Shown in pieces: positions 1-8,427 of a DNA stretch of 64,000 bases. Position 1 is the first letter of the stretch, and the number at the start of each line of letters is the position of its first letter. The notes under the pieces were generated by a model. That model searched no databases. It had not been told where the DNA came from and saw only the letters and a list, made by a program, of their open reading frames with translations. Origin of the DNA: Ensifer oleiphilus (GTDB lineage: Bacteria; Pseudomonadota; Alphaproteobacteria; Rhizobiales; Rhizobiaceae); NCBI RefSeq assembly GCF_013371465.1, contig NZ_JABWDU010000004.1, positions 248,001 to 312,000 of the forward strand, written 5' to 3'. Both the position numbers and the translations under genes were made by a program.

Positions 1-724
1 CGAGGCGGGTCATCGCGCGGGCGGTCAAAAGCACAGCCTTCTTGCGGTCGGCGTCCTTTCGATCAAGCACGTGAGCGGTGCGGCTCTGGTCCAGCAGGCG
101 CAATGCCTCGTCCCATTGTCCGGCCTGGCTCTGGCTGTCGAGCGTTGCCAGCGTCGCCCAAGGCAAATGCGGCGCCTTCTCTGCCGCCCGCTCGGCATAT
201 TGGCGTGCCGCTTCGTGCGCACCCAAACGCTTGGCTTCGAGATAGAGACCGCGCAGGCCGAGCTCGCGCGTCTCCGGATCGTCGGCCATCAGTTCGAACT
301 TCTTGCGAGCGTCGTCGTACTTGCCCTCGATCAGGAAGGTCTGGGCTTCGAGAAGATGAATCAGCGGTTCCTGGTCGGCGCTGATCAGGCCGCGGGTGCG
401 CGCCGTCATCTTGCGCGCCTGGTTGGCGTCGCCGGCGCCGGCGGCAATCAACCCGGTCGACAGCGCCTGGTAACCCCTGTCGCGCTTGCGGGCGCGGAAG
501 TAGCGGGTGACGGTGTGCGGCGACAGCCAGATGGTGCGCACCAGCCAGATGGCGATCAACACCGCGGCGACCAGCGAGATCAGCAGCGACGCCGCACGCA
601 TCAGGCTCATCTCGATGAGCTGGCCTTGCCAGACGAGCGACAGCTCGCCGGGCCGATCCGCGAGCCACGCGAAGCCGAGGCCGAGGCCGAGCACGATCAG
701 GATGAAGATCAAAATGCGGATCAT
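1..724 (-). CDS. hemY: HemY-type heme-biosynthesis-associated membrane protein, N-terminal part (cut by window edge)
   Basis: About 241 N-terminal residues are visible; the rest lies beyond the left edge. The protein begins MIRILIFILIVLGLGLG, a strongly hydrophobic first segment. A second transmembrane segment lies near residues 43-65, followed by a soluble helical region with paired Ala-rich helices of the TPR type (for example TRGLISADQEPLIHLLEAQ). This is the arrangement of the proteobacterial HemY N-terminal domain family, which is distinct from protoporphyrinogen oxidase. Its exact role is unsettled; it is a membrane protein associated with late tetrapyrrole synthesis. It lies 11 bases downstream of the mitofilin-like gene and on the same strand, in a hemC-hemD-mitofilin-hemY run, which supports the call. 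The ATG is at 722-724 on the complement. Confidence 0.85.
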   Translation of the reverse strand, partial: MIRILIFILIVLGLGLGFAWLADRPGELSLVWQGQLIEMSLMRAASLLISLVAAVLIAIWLVRTIWLSPHTVTRYFRARKRDRGYQALSTGLIAAGAGDANQARKMTARTRGLISADQEPLIHLLEAQTFLIEGKYDDARKKFELMADDPETRELGLRGLYLEAKRLGAHEAARQYAERAAEKAPHLPWATLATLDSQSQAGQWDEALRLLDQSRTAHVLDRKDADRKKAVLLTARAMTRL

Positions 725-735
725 ATCTGTCTTCC

Positions 736-1968
736 TCAGCCTTCGGTCGCGGTCTTGTTCATCGTTGCAGCGACCGCCGCATCGATGATGCCCTCGACCC
801 GCAGACGCTGGTCAAGCTTGACCTTGAACGCTTCGCCGGCAGTCTTGGCGGCTGCCGGCAGAGCATCCCATTCCAAGGCCGCGCCCTTGAGATCGCCATT
901 GTTCAGCTTGTCCTCGATACGGGCAACCACGGCCTCCGGCGTGTCGCCTTCGACGCTGCCGACGGGGCGCACGCGAATGCCCGACATAGCGCTGGAGACG
1001 AGGCGGTCGAAGATGCCCTCTTTCGGGTCCGGTTGATTGAGCGTATCGAGCATCGTATCGGCCACCGTTGCAAAGTCGCGCCGAAGGTCGGCCCGCGTTG
1101 CCACGCCTGTCGTCGCATCCTGCGAAAGCTCGGTAACTGCCTTTTCCTCCGGAGCGATGCTGCGAAGTGCGTCGAGCTCGGCCAGGAACGGCCCGCCGCG
1201 GTCGATCGCGCTCTTCAGCGCCGTCACGGCGACAGCCTTGGCGACCTGGATGTCGTTGGCGGGCTCGTTGAGCTTCTGTTCGGCGGTGTCGATGCGGCTT
1301 GCCAGCTCGGCTCTCGCCGCCGTTGCCGATTGTTGCGCGTCGGCGAGGCCCGATTTCAGCGCGGCGATTTCCTTGGTCAGGTTCGTCACTTCGGCTTGCA
1401 GAGCCGTCATCTCGGCGGCCGGCGCTCCGCCTGCATCAGGTCCGGCCTGCTCCAGGGCTGCGAGGCGGTTCTCTAGCGGCGCGATATCGATGGTCGCAGC
1501 CGGTGCCTGAATGCCGGCCACCTGGTCGCGCAGCGCCTGGACTTCGCTCGAAAGCGTTAGCTCCGTGGTCGACGCGCCTCGGTCGGGGCCAAGCCCCGGT
1601 ATATAGCCGGCATATTGCAGCACGCCGAAGCCGGCGAGCGTGACGAGGCCGCCGAGGATGCCCGCCGCCAGCGCGCCGGCGCTCGAAGGCGGTTTTTGCA
1701 CCACTGTCGCCTCGGGCGTGCGACTGATATGCGGCGGCTCTTCGGTGAAGACGGCGGCGGCCGCGTCGGCGCGCTGCTCCTCGATCTCCTCTTCGAGGCG
1801 CGCTTCAGCGGCCCCATCGACTTCGGGGGGCTCGGTCGGCTCATCGGCAGCTGCTGCGTGGCTCGCGGTCGCCTCGGCATTTTCCGTCACGGACTTTTCC
1901 GCTTCAAGGTCGATCGTCAGCGGCTCTTTCTCGGCTTTCGAGCGGCGCGGCGGGTTTTCCGATACCAT
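736..1968 (-). CDS. Mitofilin/Mic60-like inner-membrane protein
   Basis: 410 residues. The first ~95 residues are acidic and low complexity (rich in Glu, Ala and Pro). One transmembrane segment follows at about residues 97-121, then a long Ala/Glu-rich predicted coiled coil (about 135-260) and a compact C-terminal domain that ends in a helical region. This matches the bacterial mitofilin (Mic60, COG4223) family of alphaproteobacteria. Those proteins shape the inner membrane and are the ancestors of the mitochondrial MICOS subunit. Known family context is adjacency to hemY and hemD, exactly as seen here. The start is well supported: a TAGGAGGT ribosome binding site sits a few bases before the ATG. 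A role in envelope organisation is inferred from family membership; nothing in this sequence shows it directly. Confidence 0.8.
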   Translation of the reverse strand: MVSENPPRRSKAEKEPLTIDLEAEKSVTENAEATASHAAAADEPTEPPEVDGAAEARLEEEIEEQRADAAAAVFTEEPPHISRTPEATVVQKPPSSAGALAAGILGGLVTLAGFGVLQYAGYIPGLGPDRGASTTELTLSSEVQALRDQVAGIQAPAATIDIAPLENRLAALEQAGPDAGGAPAAEMTALQAEVTNLTKEIAALKSGLADAQQSATAARAELASRIDTAEQKLNEPANDIQVAKAVAVTALKSAIDRGGPFLAELDALRSIAPEEKAVTELSQDATTGVATRADLRRDFATVADTMLDTLNQPDPKEGIFDRLVSSAMSGIRVRPVGSVEGDTPEAVVARIEDKLNNGDLKGAALEWDALPAAAKTAGEAFKVKLDQRLRVEGIIDAAVAATMNKTATEG

Positions 1969-2070
1969 GGTGACCTCCTACCGTTGTTGCCTGTCGGTTC
2001 TTGCAACAAACCTAGTCAGGCTGACCGGTGAGGGAAAGCCCCCCTCGTTCCGTTTTTGATTGAAATAGCA

Positions 2071-2787
2071 TTAGAGAAGGCTGAAAAGGCTTTCCTCGTC
2101 GGGTCTTGCGGCGATCTCGACCGGTGCTCCTTCCGGTAGAGCCGCGGCAACCGCGTCACTCAGGCAGAGGTAGCGCGGTGAGAAAGCGCCGGCTTCAAGG
2201 CCAGCGTCAACCAGCAGCGCGGCGAAGCGCCGCGCCGTGTCGTGGGAATAGAGCAGCACGGCATCCGGCGGACCGGCGGAAAGCAGGCGTATCAATGCGT
2301 CAGGCGGATGGGCGATCGGCTGCATCCGGTAGCATTCGACGGTAAGGTGATCGATGTGAAGCTGGCGAAGCGTCGCTTCAAATCCCTTGGAGCGGGGGGA
2401 GCCTGCGAGATAGAGGAGGGGTCGTTCGGATCGAGACGGCGTGGCCGCGATCAGCTCCGCAAGGCTCTTGCCGTTGCCCCCCGCTGTGTGGACGGTCGTG
2501 AAGCCGAGTGCGCGCGCCGCACGCGCCGTCGCTTCGCCGACGCAGAAGCAGGGTTTGGCCTTATTTTTATACGGTGTGAGATCGGCCTCCAGTTCGGCCA
2601 GCACCCGAACGGCTTCGGCGCTCGTCAACGCGATCGCCGCATGCGGCGTTTCGAGTGCTTTGCGCGCGGTCTCAGGCAAATGTTCCGCCTGCGCCAGCGG
2701 CAGCAGATGGGACCGGTGACCCATGCGCTCCAGCCGGCGGGCCGTAGTCTCCGCGGCGGGCTGCGGCCGGGTCACGAGCAGCCGCAT
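2071..2787 (-). CDS. hemD: Uroporphyrinogen-III synthase
   Basis: 238 residues, typical for HemD. The enzyme cyclises hydroxymethylbilane to uroporphyrinogen III with inversion of ring D, in the cytoplasm. The N-terminus MRLLVTRPQPAAETTARRLE is the usual HemD opening (VTRP followed by an A-x-x-T-A-x-x-L helix). Two alternating alpha/beta half-domains can be followed, including the conserved stretch CFCVGEATARAARALGF near residues 80-98. The family is poorly conserved, so the call leans on the N-terminal motif and on the position: it follows hemC by three bases on the same strand and is probably translationally coupled. Downstream lies the mitofilin-like gene after about 100 bases. Confidence 0.92.
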   Translation of the reverse strand: MRLLVTRPQPAAETTARRLERMGHRSHLLPLAQAEHLPETARKALETPHAAIALTSAEAVRVLAELEADLTPYKNKAKPCFCVGEATARAARALGFTTVHTAGGNGKSLAELIAATPSRSERPLLYLAGSPRSKGFEATLRQLHIDHLTVECYRMQPIAHPPDALIRLLSAGPPDAVLLYSHDTARRFAALLVDAGLEAGAFSPRYLCLSDAVAAALPEGAPVEIAARPDEESLFSLL

Positions 2788-2790
2788 GGT

Positions 2791-3723
2791 TCAGGTCCAG
2801 CTTGAGAAGAAGCCCGGTCCCGCCGCAGCGCGGATATCTTCGCCGGCCTTTTGCCCGAGCGCTTGGGCATCCGCCGCCTTGCCTTCGATGGCGATGCGGT
2901 GATGCGTGCGGCCGTCGGGCGTCAGGATCATGCCGGAGAAACGCAGATGGGTGCCGTCCGAGATCGCCAGACCGGCGATTGGGGTGCGACAGGAGCCATC
3001 GAGGGTCGCAAGGAAGCCGCGCTCGCAGGCAACGGCCTCATGGGTTCTTCTGTCGTCGATGGCGGCGAGCAGGTCGTTGACGCGGGCGTCGCCGATCCTG
3101 CTCTCGAGACAGATCGCCCCCTGGGCCGGTGCCGGCGGAAACTCTTCAGGATCGAGCAGTTCGGTCGGCACGTCGGTCATGCCGAGCCGCTTCAGGCCGG
3201 CATAGGCGAGCAGCGTCGCATCGACCTGACCTTCGGAAAGCTTGCGCAGCCGCGTCTCGACCTGGCCGCGATAGGTGATGACATTGATGTCGGGCCTGAG
3301 CCGGCGGATCAGCGCCTGGCGGCGCAGTGACGACGAGCCGACGGTCACGCCTTCGGGCAATTCCAGGAGTTTCGTCGCGGTGCGACCAATGAAGGCGTCG
3401 CGAATGTCCTCGCGCGGCAGGAAGGCGGACAGGAACAGGCCGTCCGGAAGCTTGGTCGGCATGTCCTTGGATGAATGAACGGCGAAATCCAGTTCGCCCG
3501 AGAGCAGCTGCTGCTCGATTTCCTCGGTGAACAGGCCCTTTCCGCCGATCTCGGCGAGCGAGCGATCGGTGATGCGGTCGCCCTTGGTGGACAGGATGAC
3601 GACCTCGAACATTTCCGGCGGCAGACCATGCGCGGCGACAAGCCGATCGCGCGTTTCATGGGCTTGAGCGAGCGCCAACGGGCTGCCGCGCGTGCCGATC
3701 CGGAAAGGTTTTGTTTGCATCAA
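2791..3723 (-). CDS. hemC: Hydroxymethylbilane synthase (porphobilinogen deaminase)
   Basis: 310 residues, full length. It condenses four porphobilinogen molecules into hydroxymethylbilane in tetrapyrrole synthesis. Diagnostic motifs are visible: [15 protein letters not shown] at residues 7-21, HSSKDMPT around 83-90 carrying the catalytic Asp87, the Arg-rich [15 protein letters not shown] at 131-145, and [11 protein letters not shown] with Cys245, the residue that carries the dipyrromethane cofactor. It is the first gene of the minus-strand heme run and is transcribed divergently from tsaD, with only about 70 bases between the two start codons. Two Met codons (residues 1 and 2) are possible starts; the first is used here. 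Confidence 0.97.
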   Translation of the reverse strand: MMQTKPFRIGTRGSPLALAQAHETRDRLVAAHGLPPEMFEVVILSTKGDRITDRSLAEIGGKGLFTEEIEQQLLSGELDFAVHSSKDMPTKLPDGLFLSAFLPREDIRDAFIGRTATKLLELPEGVTVGSSSLRRQALIRRLRPDINVITYRGQVETRLRKLSEGQVDATLLAYAGLKRLGMTDVPTELLDPEEFPPAPAQGAICLESRIGDARVNDLLAAIDDRRTHEAVACERGFLATLDGSCRTPIAGLAISDGTHLRFSGMILTPDGRTHHRIAIEGKAADAQALGQKAGEDIRAAAGPGFFSSWT

Positions 3724-3794
3724 AGGCTATCCATTGTTACCGGAGTTCCGTGTACCCACCTTTCGGTGCGACCGCAATCTTTGAGTAGTTCCTG

Positions 3795-4889
3795 ATGTCC
3801 TCGCCCATGCGCATTCTCGGCATAGAAACAAGCTGCGACGAAACCGCAGCTTCCGTCGTGCTGCGCGACGAAAACGGCCAGGGAAGCATCCTCGGCGACG
3901 TCGTCTTGAGCCAGTTGGAAGAGCATAGCGCCTATGGCGGCGTGGTTCCGGAGATCGCAGCGCGCGCCCATGTCGAGGCGCTCGACACGCTGATCGAGGA
4001 GGCGCTCTTACGCGCCGGCGTCACGCTCGACGACATCGATGCCATTGCTGCGACAAGTGGTCCCGGTCTGATCGGCGGCCTGATCGTCGGGCTGATGACC
4101 GGCAAGGCGATCGCCCGGGCAACCGGCAAGCCGCTCTATGCCGTCAACCACCTTGAGGGTCATGCGCTGACCGCGCGGCTGACCGATGGTCTTTCCTTTC
4201 CCTATCTGATGCTGCTCGTCTCGGGCGGTCACACCCAGCTGATCCTGGTCAAGGGCGTCGGCGACTACGAGCGCTGGGGCACGACGATCGACGATGCGCT
4301 CGGCGAAGCCTTCGACAAGACGGCGAAGCTCCTCGGCCTTCCCTATCCCGGCGGCCCCGCCGTCGAGCGCGCGGCGGTGAACGGCAATGCCGAACGGTTT
4401 AATTTTCCACGGCCGCTGGTCGGCGATGCCAGGCTCGACTTCTCCTTCTCCGGCCTGAAGACGGCGGTGCGCCAGGCAGCGCAGTCGCTGGAACCGGTGA
4501 CGGAACAGGACATCGCCGACATCTGCGCCTCGTTCCAGCGGGCGATCTCGCGCACGCTCAAGGATCGGATCGGCCGTGGCTTGAAGCGGTTCAAGACGGA
4601 TCATGCGTCCGTCGAAAAGCCTGCCCTCGTCGTTGCCGGCGGCGTTGCGGCCAATCAGGTGCTGAGGGCAACGCTGCAGGAGCTCTGCGACAGGAACGGC
4701 TTCGATTTCATCGCGCCGCCGCTTGCGCTTTGCACCGACAATGCCGCGATGATCGCCTGGGCGGGTGCCGAGCGGTTTGCCGCCGGCCTGCCGGCCGACG
4801 ATCTCGACGTTGCGCCGCGCTCGCGCTGGCCGCTCGACCACCAGGCGCAGACCTTGCTCGGTTCCGGCAAGCGCGGCGCCAAGGCATGA
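3795..4889 (+). CDS. tsaD: tRNA N6-adenosine threonylcarbamoyltransferase
   Basis: 364 residues. TsaD transfers the threonylcarbamoyl group to A37 of ANN-decoding tRNAs, working with TsaB, TsaC and TsaE. The ASKHA-fold signature [18 protein letters not shown] opens the protein. The metal-binding HLEGH motif is at residues 119-123 (His119 and His123), preceded by the SGPGLIGGL loop. The [10 protein letters not shown] strand and the late [10 protein letters not shown] nucleotide-binding loop are also present. It is divergent from hemC and is followed after about 30 bases by gpsA, a common alphaproteobacterial pairing. An internal Met at residue 5 is an alternative start; MSSPM is retained because no better ribosome binding site favours the shorter form. 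Confidence 0.97.
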   Translation: MSSPMRILGIETSCDETAASVVLRDENGQGSILGDVVLSQLEEHSAYGGVVPEIAARAHVEALDTLIEEALLRAGVTLDDIDAIAATSGPGLIGGLIVGLMTGKAIARATGKPLYAVNHLEGHALTARLTDGLSFPYLMLLVSGGHTQLILVKGVGDYERWGTTIDDALGEAFDKTAKLLGLPYPGGPAVERAAVNGNAERFNFPRPLVGDARLDFSFSGLKTAVRQAAQSLEPVTEQDIADICASFQRAISRTLKDRIGRGLKRFKTDHASVEKPALVVAGGVAANQVLRATLQELCDRNGFDFIAPPLALCTDNAAMIAWAGAERFAAGLPADDLDVAPRSRWPLDHQAQTLLGSGKRGAKA

Positions 4890-4920
4890 CGGAAATCCGC
4901 CGGGGCATGATGGACAGACT

Positions 4921-5910
4921 ATGAACACCAATCCGAAGATCGTGGTGGTCGGCGCCGGTGCCTTCGGCACGGCGCTTGCTGCAGTCGCAGCATCCGCCGA
5001 CGGGAGCGACGTGACCCTTCTCGCCCGGCGGGAAGAGACCGCGGAGGAGTGCCGGCGAACTGGCCGCAACGAGCCGGCGCTTCCGGGCATCGACCTGCCT
5101 GCAGGCCTCAAGCACAGCGCCGATGTCGCGGTGCTTGGCGATGCCGAGATCGTTTTGTTCGTCATGCCGTCGCAGGCGCACCGCGAAGCCGCGCGCCAAT
5201 ACGGCCCATCGATCAACGCTCAGGCGACGATCGTCACTTGCGCCAAGGGCATGGAGCAGGCGACCGGCCGCCTCCTGACCGACGTGCTTCTGGAGGAATT
5301 GCCGGGACACGGCATCGGCGTGCTCTCCGGCCCCGGCTTTGCGGCCGATATCGCCAAGGGGTTGCCGACGGCAATGGTGGTCGCTGCCGCCGCCAACGAG
5401 ACGGCGACGCTGCTTGCCGAGGCGCTGTCCGGTCCGACCTTCCGTCTCTACCCATCAGAAGATCGCATCGGCGTGCAGCTTGGCGGCGCGCTGAAGAACG
5501 TGCTGGCCATTGCCTGCGGCATCGTCGAGGGCGCCGGGCTTGGCGATAGCGCCAGGGCGGCGCTGATCTCGCGCGGTCTTGCGGAAATGTCCCGCTTCGT
5601 CGTCGCCGAAGGCGGGGACGCCGATACGGTTCGCGGCCTCTCCGGGCTCGGCGATCTCGTTCTGACGGCAACCAGCCACCAGTCGCGCAACCTGCGCTTC
5701 GGCATCGCGCTTGGCAAGGACGGCCGTGCCAGCGGGCGCCAGGGCGAACTTGTCGAAGGCGCCTTTGCCGCCTCGGTGGCCGCCCGGGTCGCGCGCGAGC
5801 TCGGCGTCGAGATGCCGATCACCGAGGCGGTTGCCGCCATCATCGACGGAAGGCTCGATGTGCGCACCGCCCTTGAACAATTGATGTCCCGTCCGATCAC
5901 CCAGGAATGA
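4921..5910 (+). CDS. gpsA: Glycerol-3-phosphate dehydrogenase (NAD(P)+)
   Basis: 329 residues. It reduces dihydroxyacetone phosphate to sn-glycerol 3-phosphate, the backbone for phospholipid synthesis. The Rossmann motif [15 protein letters not shown] lies at the N-terminus. The [11 protein letters not shown] and [10 protein letters not shown] segments are typical, and the catalytic-lysine region [17 protein letters not shown] and the C-terminal [16 protein letters not shown] are both conserved. The open frame extends upstream into tsaD, but [13 protein letters not shown] is the natural start because it begins immediately before the nucleotide-binding fold. It sits 31 bases after tsaD and is probably cotranscribed with it. 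Confidence 0.96.
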   Translation: MNTNPKIVVVGAGAFGTALAAVAASADGSDVTLLARREETAEECRRTGRNEPALPGIDLPAGLKHSADVAVLGDAEIVLFVMPSQAHREAARQYGPSINAQATIVTCAKGMEQATGRLLTDVLLEELPGHGIGVLSGPGFAADIAKGLPTAMVVAAAANETATLLAEALSGPTFRLYPSEDRIGVQLGGALKNVLAIACGIVEGAGLGDSARAALISRGLAEMSRFVVAEGGDADTVRGLSGLGDLVLTATSHQSRNLRFGIALGKDGRASGRQGELVEGAFAASVAARVARELGVEMPITEAVAAIIDGRLDVRTALEQLMSRPITQE

Positions 5911-5988
5911 ACCGGTCGACGGGATGAGGAAAAGTGCCAGGCGGTTGTCCGCCGGCATCCCGCGCCAAACGAAAACTTAGGAGGAAGC

Positions 5989-6282
5989 ATGCTTTTCGCA
6001 CTTCAATGCACCGACAAATCAGGCGCGCTGCAGCTTCGGCTCGACACGCGGCCGGATCACGTCGCCTATCTCAACGACCTCAATGCCAAGGGCATCCTGA
6101 AGATGGCAGGTCCCTTCCTCGGCGACGACGGCAAGCCGACCGGCAGCCTGGTGATCGTCAAGGCCGAGACGATCGACGATGCGCGCGCCATCGCCGAAGC
6201 CGATCCTTATGCCAAGGCCGGCCTGTTCTCCAACGTCGAAATCAAGGCCTTCAACTGGGTCTTCAACAACCCAGAGGCTTGA
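5989..6282 (+). CDS. YciI-like protein
   Basis: 97 residues, a complete single-domain protein of the YciI family (ferredoxin-like fold). The family places a conserved His and Asp in a putative active site; here DTRPDHVAYL (His24) and FLGDDGKPTGSLVIV fit. Enzymatic function is not established for most members. An AGGAGGAAGC ribosome binding site lies just before the ATG. It sits between gpsA and an EVE-domain gene with only 7 bases to the latter, so the two are almost certainly cotranscribed. No frameshift or truncation is seen. Confidence 0.9.
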   Translation: MLFALQCTDKSGALQLRLDTRPDHVAYLNDLNAKGILKMAGPFLGDDGKPTGSLVIVKAETIDDARAIAEADPYAKAGLFSNVEIKAFNWVFNNPEA

Positions 6283-6289
6283 GGCAAGA

Positions 6290-6721
6290 ATGGCGTTCTG
6301 GCTTTACAAATCCGAGCCCTTCAAGTGGTCATGGCAGATGCAGAAGGACGCGGGCGAAAGGGGCACCGAATGGACCGGTGTTCGCAACTACCTCGCACGC
6401 AACAACATGCGGGCGATGCAGATCGGCGACAAGGGCTTCTTCTACCACTCGAACGAGGGGCTCGAGATCGTCGGGATCACCGAGGTCTGCGCGCTGTCGC
6501 ATCCGGATTCGACGGCCGAGGGCGATGCCCGCTGGGATTGCGTCGACATTCGCGCTGTGCGCGACGTGCCGCGCCCGGTGACGCTGAAGGAGATCAAGGA
6601 TAATCCCAAGCTCTCCAACATGGCGCTGGTCACCAGCATGCGCCTTTCGGTGCAGCCGGTCACCGAGGATGAGTGGATCGAAGTCTGCCGCATGGCCGGG
6701 TTCGACAATCCGCCGCGCTAA
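6290..6721 (+). CDS. EVE-domain protein (PUA-like fold)
   Basis: 143 residues, a stand-alone EVE domain. The opening MAFWLYKSEPFKWSW and the WTGVRNYLARNNMRAM and GDKGFFYHSN segments are the hallmarks of the family (a YTH/ASCH/PUA relative). EVE domains bind modified bases in RNA or DNA through an aromatic cage; the Trp and Tyr residues here (KSEPFKWSW, FFYHS) are the likely cage components. The longer open frame runs back through the YciI gene; the start is set at the ATG directly before AFWLYKSEP, 7 bases after the YciI stop. The substrate is unknown. It is followed by a methyltransferase gene. Confidence 0.92.
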   Translation: MAFWLYKSEPFKWSWQMQKDAGERGTEWTGVRNYLARNNMRAMQIGDKGFFYHSNEGLEIVGITEVCALSHPDSTAEGDARWDCVDIRAVRDVPRPVTLKEIKDNPKLSNMALVTSMRLSVQPVTEDEWIEVCRMAGFDNPPR

Positions 6722-6783
6722 TCCTGTTTTCCGCGTAGTCCGTCCGAAGCTCTTTATCGGACCACGCACGCCCGGAGCTTTTC

Positions 6784-7431
6784 TTGAAGACCGATCCCGA
6801 AAGCTTCATTCGTGCCAACACCGGCGTTCTGTCGCCGCCGCATGTGCCGGAAGTCCGGCTGCATCTGGCGACGGAAGCGCACGAACTCTGGCTGAAGACG
6901 GAGGAGGAACTGGAGGAGATCGGTCTGCCACCGCCGTTCTGGGCCTTTGCCTGGGCCGGCGGGCAGGGGCTTGCGCGTTACGTCCTCGATCATACGGAGG
7001 TCGTGCGCGGCCGGCGCGTCGTCGATTTCGCGTCTGGATCCGGGCTGGTGGCGATTGCTGCGATGAAGGCGGGGGCGGCCTCGGTGCTTGCCGCCGATAT
7101 CGATCCCTGGGCCGAGACGGCGGTTCGGCTCAATTCAGAGCTCAACGACGTCGAGATCGCCTATACCGCTGAGGATATCACCGGCCGCGATCTGGCCGCT
7201 GATCTCTACCTCGCCGGTGACGTGTTCTACGACAAGTCCTTTGCCGAGCGCCTGCTGCCCTGGTTCACGGCGCTCGCTTCGGGCGGTGCGACGGTCATCG
7301 TCGGTGATCCCGGCCGCTCCTATTGTCCGCGCGACCGGATGACGGCGCTCGCGACTTATGAGGTGCCTGTCACAAGGGCGCTTGAGGACAGCGAGGTCAA
7401 GCGCACCACGGTTTGGCGGTTCGGCGCATAG
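6784..7431 (+). CDS. Class I SAM-dependent methyltransferase (ETFB/Nnt1-like protein N-methyltransferase family)
   Basis: 215 residues. The SAM-binding motif I VVDFASGSGLVAIAA lies at residues 79-93, and the acidic loop AADIDPWAE at 103-111. The upstream PPPFWAFAWAGGQGLARYV segment is typical of the small methyltransferases related to the electron-transfer-flavoprotein beta-subunit lysine methyltransferase and yeast Nnt1. The substrate cannot be read from the sequence. The start is a TTG at 6784 preceded by GGAG six bases upstream; no in-frame ATG gives a full motif I region. It is the last gene of the tsaD-gpsA-YciI-EVE run and ends close to a convergent gene. Confidence 0.82.
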   Translation: MKTDPESFIRANTGVLSPPHVPEVRLHLATEAHELWLKTEEELEEIGLPPPFWAFAWAGGQGLARYVLDHTEVVRGRRVVDFASGSGLVAIAAMKAGAASVLAADIDPWAETAVRLNSELNDVEIAYTAEDITGRDLAADLYLAGDVFYDKSFAERLLPWFTALASGGATVIVGDPGRSYCPRDRMTALATYEVPVTRALEDSEVKRTTVWRFGA

Positions 7432-7467
7432 GGGCCGTGCAGAGTCCGATCGACAGCCACGGTGCCG

Positions 7468-8121
7468 CTAACGTCGGATAACGCAGACGCCGTGCTCGAA
7501 GGCACAGGCGCGATTGAGCGTTCTCGGTGACACGACGATGATCTTTGCGCGGTTTACCTTTGGTGGCGGCGCGAACTGCCCGTCGTCGTAATAGCTGTAG
7601 TTGCCTTCCTGGCTGAAATAGATGCCGTTGCCCGGGTCCCTGTAGGCCGAAATGCCACCGGCATAGGTGCCGATGCTGCCGATCGTATCGGGAAAGCCGT
7701 CGCCGCCGTAGCTATCCGGGCGGCGATTGTAGCGGTCGCCCGATGTCCAGATCGTGCTCGCCGAGCGCTCGCGCGCCCAGCCGTCGCGATAGCGCAGTCG
7801 CTCGCCATAGTGCCCGGGATACGGACGATATTTGGGAAGGCGGATGTGTCGCACGCGGCTATTCACCTCCGGCAGTCCGTTCTGCACGGTCCAATCGTTG
7901 CGCGATATCGAATTGCCGCCGCGCATGGCGCGATAACCCATGCGGTCGAATTCGTGGCGGCTGAAGGAGCGGTGCGAATCGAGCCGGATGTGTCGGCCGC
8001 GAGACTGCACTTCCAGCGAGCCACCCCAGTCTCCTGCGTTGACCGGCAGGCAGGCAGTCGCGACAAGCAGGCCCGCAAGTGCTAGAACTTTGGTCGCATG
8101 GATTGCTCGAAACAGAAACAT
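7468..8121 (-). CDS. Secreted basic, Tyr/Arg/Gly-rich protein of unknown function with a duplicated motif
   Basis: 217 residues from the ATG at 8121, chosen because GGAGGG lies eight bases upstream; an in-frame upstream Met lacks such a site. The N-terminus (MFLFRAIHATKVLALAGLLV, then ACLPVNAGD) is a clear Sec signal peptide with a likely cut after NAG. The mature protein is rich in Arg, Tyr, Gly and Ser. It contains a duplicated motif: SRGRHIRLDSHRSFSRHEF near residues 40-58 and SRVRHIRLPKYRPYPGHYG near 89-107. The C-terminus has two Cys residues (NRACAFEHGVCVIRR) that could form a disulfide. I do not recognise the family. It converges on the methyltransferase and diverges from sdhC. Confidence 0.75.
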   Translation of the reverse strand: MFLFRAIHATKVLALAGLLVATACLPVNAGDWGGSLEVQSRGRHIRLDSHRSFSRHEFDRMGYRAMRGGNSISRNDWTVQNGLPEVNSRVRHIRLPKYRPYPGHYGERLRYRDGWARERSASTIWTSGDRYNRRPDSYGGDGFPDTIGSIGTYAGGISAYRDPGNGIYFSQEGNYSYYDDGQFAPPPKVNRAKIIVVSPRTLNRACAFEHGVCVIRR

Positions 8122-8427
8122 CCTGTCCGCCCTCCGAAAAACGCTTAACAAATCGTTAAGAGCACTCTGGGGCAATTTCGCTGGAAAGTCACGGATTTGG
8201 TTATGGTTTTCGCGCGTATCGTTAATTGGACGCGGTGTCTCGGTCGGACCTGAAAATGCCGCTTTTCGTCTAATCGATTAAATTGATTTTGCACTGCAAA
8301 CACACTTGTCGTTAAGCAATATGGTGATTAAAGGTCCGAAGGACTGAATTGCGCACAATCAGGTGCGATACCGGACTAAAGTCGTCCACTTTTTGGGCGG
8401 ATATCCGGGCATTTCCGTGAGGTTCCG
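8122..8427. other. 306-base intergenic region between a secreted-protein gene and sdhC (divergent promoters)
   Basis: No coding sequence is supported here. The stretch is AT-richer than its surroundings, as expected for a divergent promoter region. It holds the CtrA-like box at 8145-8159, a 10-bp palindrome TAATCGATTA near 8272, and a GTCC-GAA-GGAC inverted repeat near 8334. I could not pick a convincing -35/-10 pair for sdhC; its ribosome binding site is GTGAGG a few bases before the ATG at 8428. Confidence 0.6.
8145..8159. promoter_or_regulatory. CtrA-like box (TTAA-N7-TTAA)
   Basis: TTAACAAATCGTTAA at 8145-8159 matches the TTAA-N7-TTAA pattern bound by the alphaproteobacterial cell-cycle regulator CtrA. 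It lies inside a CTTAAC/GTTAAG inverted repeat. It is centred about 30 bases upstream of the start of the secreted basic protein on the minus strand and about 275 bases from sdhC. That short distance would place it at or just downstream of a promoter of the minus-strand gene, compatible with repression. CtrA binding itself is inference from the motif. Confidence 0.4.
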
